Positions 1 to 4,927 of a stretch of DNA of 5,405 nt are shown here, piece after piece. The notes below the pieces were generated by a model. That model was not told the DNA's origin, searched no databases, and saw only the letters and a program-made list of their open reading frames with translations. The position numbers and the translations under genes are program-made. How positions within the stretch are numbered: position 1 is the first letter of the stretch; every line of letters starts with the position of its first letter. The stretch spans positions 1 through 5,405 of the forward strand of contig SCRB01001017.1 in assembly GCA_004299545.1 (NCBI GenBank), read 5' to 3'. Source of the stretch: Rhizobiaceae bacterium (GTDB lineage Bacteria; Pseudomonadota; Alphaproteobacteria; Rhizobiales; Rhizobiaceae).

Positions 1-473
1 ATCATGACCGGGAAGCCGATACGCGTGACGATTTCGCGCGCCACGTCGGTATTGTCGACACGGCCGTCGCTGCCCGGAACTGTGGGCACGCCGGCTTCGG
101 CGGCGACGCGGCGCGCGGCTACCTTGTCGCCGAGCAGGCGGATCGCGTCGCCCGACGGACCGACGAATTTCATGCCGGCTGCGACGACCGCATCGGCGAA
201 ATCGGCATTTTCGGAAAGGAAGCCGTAACCGGGATGAACCGCGTCCGCCTTCGCCGCTTTCGCCGCATTCAGCACCGCATCGATATCGAGATAGGATTTC
301 CTGGCCGCCGGCGGCCCGATCTCGATCGCCTCGTCGGCCAGCCTGACCGCAAGCGAGTTTGTATCGGCCTGACTATACACCTGCACGGTGCGCATCCCGA
401 GAGCCTTGGCCGCGCGGATGACGCGCACGGCGATCTCGCCGCGATTGGCGATCAGCAGGGTGCGTATCGTCAC
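1..473 (-). CDS. accC: Biotin carboxylase (AccC-type), N-terminal part, cut by the left window edge
   Basis: This gene encodes a biotin carboxylase, the ATP-dependent enzyme that carboxylates biotin on a carrier protein. 157 residues are visible; E. coli AccC has about 450, so roughly the last two thirds lie off the left edge. Seen directly: ANRGEIA at residues 9-15, HPGYGFLSEN at 80-89, GDK ending at Lys117 (matching the ATP-contacting Lys of AccC) and GVPTVPGSDG at 128-137. The window stops just before the glycine-rich ATP-grasp loop. The start is GTG (473-471), chosen because GGAGG lies 7 bases upstream and the family's N-terminus begins there. The GTG overlaps the TGA of the upstream carrier gene (GTGA), implying translational coupling. 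The neighbours (carrier, pxpA) place it in a pxp-linked set rather than the housekeeping acetyl-CoA carboxylase locus, so its final acceptor may not be acetyl-CoA. The family call is very sure; the substrate is unknown. Confidence 0.95.
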   Translation of the reverse strand, partial: MTIRTLLIANRGEIAVRVIRAAKALGMRTVQVYSQADTNSLAVRLADEAIEIGPPAARKSYLDIDAVLNAAKAAKADAVHPGYGFLSENADFADAVVAAGMKFVGPSGDAIRLLGDKVAARRVAAEAGVPTVPGSDGRVDNTDVAREIVTRIGFPVM

Positions 474-712
474 GGGTCCACCTCCGCCAGCGCCTGCCCG
501 GCCATGACGGCATCGCCGTCATCGACGAGGAACCGAATCGCGTTTCCTTGCGTCCCCGCCTTGATCTCGTGAAAAGACTTCATCACCTCGATCAGCCCGA
601 TCACGTCGGAATCGGCGACGGCATCCCCATCCTGCTTGAACGGCGGGCTGTCGGGCGCGGGCCTGCGGTAGAACGTGCCCGGCAGCGGCGATCTGATTTC
701 GACCTTGCTCAT
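470..712 (-). CDS. accB: Biotin carboxyl carrier protein (minimal biotinyl/lipoyl domain, 80 aa)
   Basis: This is a stand-alone carrier that shuttles carboxybiotin between a biotin carboxylase and a carboxyltransferase. It has 80 residues and is essentially only the biotinyl domain; E. coli AccB has about 156 residues with a long N-terminal segment that is missing here. PLPGTFYRRPAP sits at residues 9-20. The attachment motif EVMKSFHEI is at 42-50, with Lys45 the predicted biotinylated residue. The usual motif is (A/V)MKM; the Ser after Lys is unusual but the Met-Lys pair is kept. A second glycine/aspartate turn, VDDGDAVMAGQ, near 63-73 completes the hammerhead fold. ATG is at 712 with GGGGAGGAG just upstream (716-724). 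It starts 26 bases after the pxpA stop and overlaps the biotin carboxylase start. Short carriers like this are typical of pxpA-linked clusters. Lipoyl or glycine-cleavage H proteins are excluded by the MK motif and the adjacent biotin carboxylase. Confidence 0.93.
   Translation of the reverse strand: MSKVEIRSPLPGTFYRRPAPDSPPFKQDGDAVADSDVIGLIEVMKSFHEIKAGTQGNAIRFLVDDGDAVMAGQALAEVDP
478..485 (-). promoter_or_regulatory. Ribosome binding site for the biotin carboxylase GTG start
   Basis: On the minus strand this reads GGAGGTGG, with the GGAGG core ending 7 bases before GTG at 473. It lies inside the last codons of the carrier gene and fixes the non-ATG start, which has no in-frame ATG alternative nearby. 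Confidence 0.75.
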
Positions 713-738
713 CTTCTCCTCCCCAGTGGCGTGTTCGG

Positions 739-1515
739 CTAAAGCTGGATCTCCGACAAAGGTGCTATCCGGATGCCGTTTTCGATGAGTCTGCTCCGCA
801 TCCTTCCGGCAAACTCGACACAGCCCGGCGTATCGGAGTGGAAGCAGATGGATTCGAATTCGATATCGATATCGGTTCCGCCTGGCGTCCGGACCCTGCC
901 TTCGACACAGGCTCTCAGCACCCTGTCGGCAAGGGCGTCCGGATCGGGCTTTTGCGCCCTTCTCGTAAAGACGATCGAACCGGTCTCGTCGTACTCGCGA
1001 TCGGCATAGAATTCGCGGGCGACCGGATGGCCCGCTTCCCTGGCGATGCGGTAGGTCTCGGACATGCCCATGCAGAGGATCATGGCGTCCGGGGCCACGA
1101 TACGCATATACTGGACGAACGACCGCGACAGCGCCTCGCTTGCCGCTATGTCCATGTATAGCGCGCCGTGCGGTTTGACATGCTGGACGCGGACCCCGTA
1201 ACGGCGGGCGAATTCACGCAGCGCCCCGACCTGATAGATGATGTCGTTGGTGATCTCCTCGCTGCTGCCGCTCATCCTGCGGCGGCCGAACCCTTGCAGG
1301 TCGCGATAGCCGGGATGGGCGCCGATGCCGACCCCGCGCTCGGCGGCCAGCCGCACCGTCCGTTCCATCAGGTTCGGATCCCCGGCATGAAATCCGGTGG
1401 CGATATTGGCCGAGCTGACAAGCTCGATAAGCTGGCTGTCTTCAGCGTCCGCCAGGCGCCACTGCCCAAAGCCTTCGCCCATATCGCAATTGATGTCGAC
1501 AATGGAAACTGCCAC
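739..1515 (-). CDS. pxpA: LamB/YcsF family protein, 5-oxoprolinase subunit A-like (PxpA)
   Basis: This encodes a 258-residue cytosolic protein of the LamB/YcsF family. In E. coli and Bacillus, PxpA works with PxpB and PxpC to cleave 5-oxoproline to glutamate with ATP. Family motifs seen in order: [11 protein letters not shown] (7-17), [12 protein letters not shown] (36-47), [15 protein letters not shown] (65-79), VKPHGALY (113-120), REFYADREY (167-175) and ICFHSDTP (223-230). Length is normal. Three positions depart from the usual motifs: Thr40 where Cys is usual (ACGFHAGD), Met121 where Asn usually follows HGALY, and Ser227 where Gly is usual in HGD. The start is GTG at 1515, supported by GGGAGGT five bases upstream; the stop is TAG. 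It is the first gene of the operon leading into the carrier and biotin carboxylase, divergent from a LysR regulator. No signal peptide is seen. The family is certain; 5-oxoprolinase activity is inferred, and pxpB/pxpC are not in the window. Confidence 0.92.
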   Translation of the reverse strand: MAVSIVDINCDMGEGFGQWRLADAEDSQLIELVSSANIATGFHAGDPNLMERTVRLAAERGVGIGAHPGYRDLQGFGRRRMSGSSEEITNDIIYQVGALREFARRYGVRVQHVKPHGALYMDIAASEALSRSFVQYMRIVAPDAMILCMGMSETYRIAREAGHPVAREFYADREYDETGSIVFTRRAQKPDPDALADRVLRACVEGRVRTPGGTDIDIEFESICFHSDTPGCVEFAGRMRSRLIENGIRIAPLSEIQL

Positions 1516-1520
1516 GCGAC

Positions 1521-1527
1521 ACCTCCC
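1521..1527 (-). promoter_or_regulatory. Ribosome binding site deciding the pxpA GTG start
   Basis: On the minus strand this reads GGGAGGT, five bases before GTG at 1515. It is a strong match to the anti-Shine-Dalgarno complement and supports a GTG start immediately before the conserved beta-strand that begins DINCDMGE. Confidence 0.75.
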
Positions 1528-1577
1528 GTCCCTGCGGCAATCCGGTCCTCGGCCGGATGAACGAAGGAATGTTAGCG

Positions 1578-1590
1578 TGACGTTACGTCA
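1578..1590. promoter_or_regulatory. Perfect palindrome TGACGT-T-ACGTCA, candidate operator for the pxpA operon
   Basis: The two 6-base arms are exact reverse complements around a single T. It lies 63-75 bases upstream of the pxpA GTG, where the pxpA promoter or a bound regulator would be expected. A second palindrome, TTGAA-AAA-TTCAA (1591-1603), abuts it directly. The factor that binds is unknown; this is inference from symmetry and position. Confidence 0.4.
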
Positions 1591-1643
1591 TTGAAAAATT
1601 CAATTATTAAAGAAGAGAATTCTGTTTTTAAGATATTGTGGTT

Positions 1644-1658
1644 GACAGGCGAATTGTC
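1644..1658. promoter_or_regulatory. Dyad GACA-N7-TGTC in the divergent region, candidate LysR-type site
   Basis: A 15-base interrupted palindrome overlaps the TTGACA at 1642-1647. The flanks add partial symmetry (GTT before, ATAAC after). The right half overlaps GCGAATTGTCGAT (1649-1661), which recurs at 1718-1730 as GCGATTTGTCGAA, 11 of 13 identical. Placement about 130-150 bases from each start fits a regulator acting on both genes. Binding is not shown. Confidence 0.3.
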
Positions 1659-1792
1659 GATAACACGATAGGATCGCACATAAAATTCGCGCTCGCCCCA
1701 TATAGAGGAAGATGGATGCGATTTGTCGAAGGGAACGTATTTTCTTTTCCAGAATAGAAGCAATATGAAGTTCTGATAATCGGATACCAGCT

Positions 1793-2713
1793 GTGATCCC
1801 TACGATCCGCCAAATTCGCTACTTCGTTTCCACGGCCGAGCATGGCCAGGTATCGCAGGCGGCGATCGATCTTTCCATTTCCCAATCCGCGATCACCACG
1901 GCAATCAAGGAATTGGAAACCGGTGTCGGGGTGGATCTTTTCACGCGAACGTCGCATGGCATGGAACTGACCCCGGCGGGCCGGGAATTCCTGTTCCATG
2001 CCTATGACATCCTCAACAAGCTCAAGGAAGCGATGGCCGTAAGAGTGCCGTCCAGCGACATAGAGGGGCAGTTGAACGTTGCCGCGACTTATACGGTGAT
2101 AGGCTATTTTCTTCCACACCACATCGATCGGTTGTCGAGAAATTTTCCGAAGCTGGAGATCAATCTCTTCGAGCTGACGCGCGAAGCGATCGAGGAGGGT
2201 TTGCTATCCAACCGCTACGACCTTGCCGTCATCCTGACCTCGAACACCGTCAATTCCGATCTGTCGACGGAGACGCTCCAGAGTTCGACACGCCGCCTGT
2301 GGCTGCCCTCGAAACACCCGCTGCTTTCGCGCGACAAGGTCGGACTGAAGGAGATTTCGCAGGAGCCTTACATCATGCTCACGGTCGATGAGGCGGCCCA
2401 TACGTCGATGCGGTACTGGAGCCAGACGCCTTACCGTCCCCGCGTCAAACTGAGAACGTCATCGACGGAAGCGGTGCGTTCCATGGTCGCGAACGGGCAC
2501 GGCGTGGCAATCCTGTCCGACATGGTCCACAGGCCATGGTCTCTGGAAGGGAAGCGCATCGAAACGATCGATCCCGTCGATCCCGTTCCATCCATGGATA
2601 TCGGGCTGGCGTGGCGGCGCACTATCGAGTTCACGCCTACCATGAAGGCGTTCCGGGATTATTTCCGCCACACCTTTTCGATAACCCCGCAATTCCCGGC
2701 GGCACCAGAATAA
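1793..2713 (+). CDS. LysR-type transcriptional regulator
   Basis: This is a 306-residue DNA-binding regulator of normal LysR length. Residues about 5-65 form the winged helix-turn-helix: RQIRYFVSTAEHG, then SQAAIDLSISQSAITTAIKE (21-40) as the helix-turn-helix, then VDLFTRTSHGMELTPAG. Residues about 93-295 form the periplasmic-binding-like effector domain, starting GQLNVAATYTVIGYFLP and including RYDLAVILTS (141-150) and SMVANGHGVAILSD (230-243), the typical C-terminal core motif. The start is GTG at 1793. An in-frame TGA at 1766 leaves no upstream start, yet the Shine-Dalgarno match is weak, so expression may be low. The gene is divergent from pxpA and convergent with the oxidoreductase gene. 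By the usual LysR arrangement it probably controls the pxpA operon in response to an operon substrate, and possibly itself; the ligand is unknown. Confidence 0.93.
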   Translation: MIPTIRQIRYFVSTAEHGQVSQAAIDLSISQSAITTAIKELETGVGVDLFTRTSHGMELTPAGREFLFHAYDILNKLKEAMAVRVPSSDIEGQLNVAATYTVIGYFLPHHIDRLSRNFPKLEINLFELTREAIEEGLLSNRYDLAVILTSNTVNSDLSTETLQSSTRRLWLPSKHPLLSRDKVGLKEISQEPYIMLTVDEAAHTSMRYWSQTPYRPRVKLRTSSTEAVRSMVANGHGVAILSDMVHRPWSLEGKRIETIDPVDPVPSMDIGLAWRRTIEFTPTMKAFRDYFRHTFSITPQFPAAPE

Positions 2714-2774
2714 AGCGCGTTGCCCGTTGCCGAACAGGATAAAAGCGCGAGGCGGCACCGATCTACGGAGCCGC

Positions 2775-2806
2775 ATCATGCTCGTAACTTCTTGATCGAG
2801 CATGAT
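2775..2806. repeat. Perfect 10-bp inverted repeat between convergent genes, probable rhizobial mosaic repeat
   Basis: ATCATGCTCG (2775-2784) and CGAGCATGAT (2797-2806) are exact reverse complements around a 12-base loop. The following CTTTCCAGAAAAC (to about 2819) continues a pattern I recall from intergenic repeats of Rhizobiaceae (RIME-like; GAGCATGATCTTTTCC and variants); this attribution is from memory. It lies between the ends of the LysR gene and the oxidoreductase gene, so the RNA hairpin could act as a two-way transcription stop, but there is no T-run on either side, so I do not call it a classical terminator. The rest of 2714-2829 shows nothing else. Confidence 0.6.
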
Positions 2807-2829
2807 CTTTCCAGAAAACTTCGGCGAAC

Positions 2830-4353
2830 CTACGGCACGAGGATAAGCGAACCCGTCGTAACACCGGCTTCGAGGCTCGCGTGGGCTTCCGCCGCCTGCG
2901 AAAGCCTGAAACGGGTCGGCGTCGCCATGCGGACCAAGCCCTTTTCAAGCGCTGAAAAGAAGCGGGACGACTGGACGGCGAGATCATCCGGGGTGCCGGT
3001 ATAGTGGCCATAGTTCGGCCGCGAAATGCGAAGCGATTTCGAGGCGAACGCACCGATGTCCCAGCTTCCGACTGGGCCGGAAGCCTGTCCGTAGCTGACG
3101 AGATGGCCGCGCTGGGCGAGTGCGTCGATGGACTGATGGAAACTGTCGCGGCCGATCGCATCGAAGACAACGCTTGCGCCGCGTCCGCCGGTCAGATCAC
3201 GGACGACGGCGACGAAATCTTCCCGCCGGCGCACGACGACAACTTCCGCGCCACCTTCGCGCGGGATTGCCGCCTTGGCGTCCGTCGATACCGTGGCAAC
3301 GACGCGAGCCCCGAGCGCGCTCGCCCACTGCGTGAGGAGGGAGCCGACACCGCCGGCGGCCGCATGTACGACAACCACTTCGCCCGGCTCTACCCGATGC
3401 ACATCGTGAAGAAGGAAGCTTGCCGCCATGCCTTTGAGCAGCCCTGCCGCGGCAGTTTCGTCGTCGATCGTGTCCGGCAGGCGCACGACAAGATCCGGCT
3501 GCATGACGCGCATCGTGGCATAGGCGCCGACGGGCGGACACGCATAGCCGACCCGTTCACCGGGCCTCAGCGCGGTGACGCCGGAGCCGACCGCCTCGAT
3601 CCGCCCGGCCGCCTCCATGCCGGGAATGCCCGGCGGCTTGAGGAGATCGAAATAGCCGGTACGGCAGTAGACGTCGATGAAATTGACGCCGATGGCGGTA
3701 TGACGAAGCAAAACCTCGCCCGGTCCCGGATCGGGGACAGCGATCGTTTTCGCAACCAGCACCTCGGGGCCGCCATGGCGCTCGACGACAATTGCCTCGG
3801 CCTCGCGCGTTGAAGTGGCGAGCAGGGGTCGAACAGAAGGCGACGATAGCGCCGTGGCGGGCTTGGAAACAGGCGATGGCTGCATCATCGGCCCCTGCGA
3901 AAGCGCCGGCCGCGCCCTCACGCCCAGATGATCGGCGAGGCCGCGGAAGCCTGCACGATAGATGCCGTCGCGCACCAGCCCCACCATCTCGTCCTTCCGC
4001 TCAAGCGGCGGACGGAAGGTCGAGCGCCATTGCCAGAACGTGGCGTTGCCGTCGGTCACAGGCCTGAGGCGGACTGTCGCGACATAATCGAAAAGCGGCA
4101 ACGGCCCTTCCAACAGGCAATAGGTCAGTTCGTGCCGGCGGTCGTCGAGGACGAGCAGCTGCTCGCGCAGCATGCCGCCCTGTTTCAGCGTGAAGCAGCG
4201 GACGGCGCCGACAGCGTCCCCCGGCAGGCCGTCCTCGATCCGGCTTGTCGCGATTGCCGGATGCCAGGCAAGATGGCCGTTGAAATCCCTGAGAACGCGC
4301 CAGACCTCATCGACCGGCGCGTCGATCACGGCACTTTCGACGATCGAGACCAT
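2830..4353 (-). CDS. Fusion protein: SRPBCC ligand-binding domain plus quinone oxidoreductase (MDR, zeta-crystallin type)
   Basis: This 507-residue protein has two domains. Residues 1 to about 145 are an SRPBCC (START/polyketide-cyclase-like) domain: SAVIDAPVDEVWRVLRDFN (7-25), VRCFTLKQGG (51-60), RPVTDGN (97-103). A Pro/Ser/Ala-rich linker spans about 147-184. Residues 185-507 are a zinc-free quinone oxidoreductase of the QorA family: AIVVERHGGPEVL (187-199), GVNFIDVYCRTGYF (222-235), PGIPGMEAAGRIEAVGSGV (241-259), the NADPH-binding HAAAGGVGSLLTQWA (330-344), VVFDAIGRDSF (395-405) and a C-terminal TTGSLILVP. The catalytic-zinc Cys is replaced by Asn (224) and no structural-zinc Cys cluster is present, as in QorA. 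Lone family members have about 325 residues. I chose ATG 4353 because AGGAG sits four bases upstream and the paralogous neighbour starts at the same point of the fold; an in-frame ATG 129 bases further upstream would lie inside that neighbour. The gene follows the SRPBCC gene by 7 bases. The likely role is NAD(P)H-dependent reduction of a quinone or enone, perhaps bound by the SRPBCC domain; the substrate is unknown. Confidence 0.9.
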   Translation of the reverse strand: MVSIVESAVIDAPVDEVWRVLRDFNGHLAWHPAIATSRIEDGLPGDAVGAVRCFTLKQGGMLREQLLVLDDRRHELTYCLLEGPLPLFDYVATVRLRPVTDGNATFWQWRSTFRPPLERKDEMVGLVRDGIYRAGFRGLADHLGVRARPALSQGPMMQPSPVSKPATALSSPSVRPLLATSTREAEAIVVERHGGPEVLVAKTIAVPDPGPGEVLLRHTAIGVNFIDVYCRTGYFDLLKPPGIPGMEAAGRIEAVGSGVTALRPGERVGYACPPVGAYATMRVMQPDLVVRLPDTIDDETAAAGLLKGMAASFLLHDVHRVEPGEVVVVHAAAGGVGSLLTQWASALGARVVATVSTDAKAAIPREGGAEVVVVRRREDFVAVVRDLTGGRGASVVFDAIGRDSFHQSIDALAQRGHLVSYGQASGPVGSWDIGAFASKSLRISRPNYGHYTGTPDDLAVQSSRFFSALEKGLVRMATPTRFRLSQAAEAHASLEAGVTTGSLILVP

Positions 4354-4357
4354 CGCT

Positions 4358-4362
4358 CTCCT
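4358..4362 (-). promoter_or_regulatory. Ribosome binding site of the fusion gene, overlapping the upstream stop codon
   Basis: The minus strand reads TAGGAGAGCGATG: the TAG stop of the upstream SRPBCC gene shares its AG with AGGAG, four bases before the ATG at 4353. This supports the shorter start and suggests translational coupling. Confidence 0.7.
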
Positions 4363-4798
4363 ACCGCCGGAAACGGCCCTTGAGCGCGACAAGCCCGGCT
4401 TCGAAGACCCCGGTGCCGATCTCGTGGGTAAGCGCCTCCTCGCGGCCGGCCGGCGCGTCGAACTCGGCCTGCCATTCGGCAAAGGTGCGGTTGCCGTCGG
4501 TCACGGGCGTCAGCGACAGGATGGCCACATAGTTTTCGACGCCCATCGGGCTTTCGAGGATCGAATAGGTGCAGGACATGTCATAGTCCGACAGGGCAAG
4601 CAGCCGCTCGCGGATCTGCCCGCCGTCCTTGAGGCGGAAATTGCGCACGCAGCCGATTTTGTCGGAGGGCTGGTTCTGCTCGATGCGGCTGTCGGCGACA
4701 AAAGGTGTCCACGCCGGCAGGGCATTGAAATCGCGCACCACGCGCCACACCTCGGCCGCCGGAGCGTCGATGACTGCCGAGCGGTAGACCTTGCTCAT
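4361..4798 (-). CDS. Stand-alone SRPBCC (START/polyketide cyclase-like) protein
   Basis: This is a 145-residue single-domain protein of the SRPBCC superfamily, whose helix-grip fold encloses a hydrophobic ligand pocket; members bind or transform lipids, polyketides and hormones. Seen: RSAVIDAPAAEVWRVVRDFN near the N-terminus, SRIEQNQPSDKIGCVRNF, KDGGQIRERLLAL and LTPVTDGNRTFAEWQAEF. These align throughout with the N-terminal domain of the next gene, at about 45-50% identity counted by eye without gaps. The start at ATG 4798 is chosen by fold and paralogy; its ribosome site is weak. An in-frame ATG at 4897 would add 33 residues with no family match, and that stretch overlaps an intergenic palindrome, so I reject it. 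The protein is cytosolic with no signal peptide or membrane span. It is co-transcribed with the fusion gene (7-base gap). The exact ligand cannot be told from sequence. Confidence 0.9.
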   Translation of the reverse strand: MSKVYRSAVIDAPAAEVWRVVRDFNALPAWTPFVADSRIEQNQPSDKIGCVRNFRLKDGGQIRERLLALSDYDMSCTYSILESPMGVENYVAILSLTPVTDGNRTFAEWQAEFDAPAGREEALTHEIGTGVFEAGLVALKGRFRR

Positions 4799-4830
4799 CG
4801 GGCAGGCCTGCGTTCCACGCCGCCTTTCAA

Positions 4831-4874
4831 GCAATTCCAGCAAAAGTGTGCAGCGGTTTTGCGTCCGGAATTGC
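4831..4874. repeat. Intergenic mosaic palindrome (rhizobial-type repeat)
   Basis: Two nested exact stems are seen: GCAATTCC (4831-4838) with GGAATTGC (4867-4874), and GCAAAA (4840-4845) with TTTTGC (4857-4862), around the loop GTGTGCAGCGG. The inner bulge is A on one side and GTCC on the other. The sequence resembles a palindromic repeat I recall from Rhizobium and Agrobacterium intergenic regions; this is memory, not a search. It lies 33-76 bases upstream of the stand-alone SRPBCC start, so it could affect its transcript leader or the end of the flotillin transcript. Confidence 0.6.
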
Positions 4875-4896
4875 GTGGAAACAAGGAGCCAGAACA

Positions 4897-4923
4897 TTTC
4901 CGTGGTTCGGAGAAAAACGGAAA
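4897..4923 (-). terminator. Weak hairpin just after the flotillin stop
   Basis: On the minus strand TTTCCG and CGGAAA form a 6-base stem with a 15-base loop, beginning four bases after the flotillin TAG. The stem is short and AT-rich and is not followed by a T-run. It could serve as a weak terminator or help stabilise the mRNA end. Low confidence. Confidence 0.2.
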
Positions 4924-4927
4924 CGGT

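Larger units (their letters stand above)
1516..1792. promoter_or_regulatory. Divergent AT-rich control region between pxpA and the LysR gene
   Basis: These 277 bases separate the divergent pxpA and LysR starts and must carry both promoters. From about 1590 to 1780 the sequence is much more AT-rich than the coding DNA. It holds three palindromic features: 1578-1590, 1591-1603, and GACA-N7-TGTC at 1644-1658. A 13-base direct repeat occurs at 1649-1661 and 1718-1730. TTGACA at 1642-1647 is a perfect -35 match on the plus strand, but no convincing -10 lies 16-18 bases further on, so I do not call a promoter there. The LysR family usually binds such divergent regions at sites built on T-N11-A. I see no gene here; a 63-codon minus-strand frame starting at TTG has no ribosome binding site. 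Confidence 0.6.

Noticed and set aside
234..572. Plus-strand 112-codon frame opposite biotin carboxylase and the carrier
   Set aside because: The minus strand carries unmistakable biotin carboxylase and carrier motifs here; the plus frame has none.
1168..1560. Plus-strand 130-codon frame opposite pxpA
   Set aside because: It is antisense to conserved LamB/YcsF motifs and has no recognisable domain.
1642..1672. Sigma-70 promoter for LysR based on TTGACA at 1642-1647
   Set aside because: The -35 hexamer is perfect but no reasonable -10 hexamer occurs at 16-18 bases; the best candidates are 19-21 bases away and weak.
1572..1763. Minus-strand 63-codon frame in the AT-rich intergenic region
   Set aside because: It starts with TTG, lacks a ribosome binding site, and covers the palindromes and direct repeats expected of a control region.
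1628..2122. Minus-strand open frame (164 codons) covering the start of the LysR gene and part of the divergent region
   Set aside because: It lies opposite the clear LysR DNA-binding domain and shows no family resemblance.
2567..2593. Short tandem GATCCCGT repeat inside the LysR gene
   Set aside because: It is only two copies, encodes Asp-Pro-Val twice in a surface loop, and needs no special explanation.
3004..3813. Long plus-strand open frame (269 codons) opposite the quinone oxidoreductase domain
   Set aside because: It mirrors a well-supported minus-strand gene in GC-rich DNA, has no recognisable motif and an Arg/Asp-rich composition typical of antisense frames.
4354..4482. Upstream ATG (4482) extending the fusion protein by 43 residues
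   Set aside because: The extra residues are Arg/Pro/Ser-rich, lie inside the preceding SRPBCC gene in another frame, and a good ribosome site precedes the ATG at 4353.
4799..4897. Upstream ATG (4897) extending the stand-alone SRPBCC protein by 33 residues
   Set aside because: The extension has no match in the paralogous domain and is translated from the palindromic repeat at 4831-4874.
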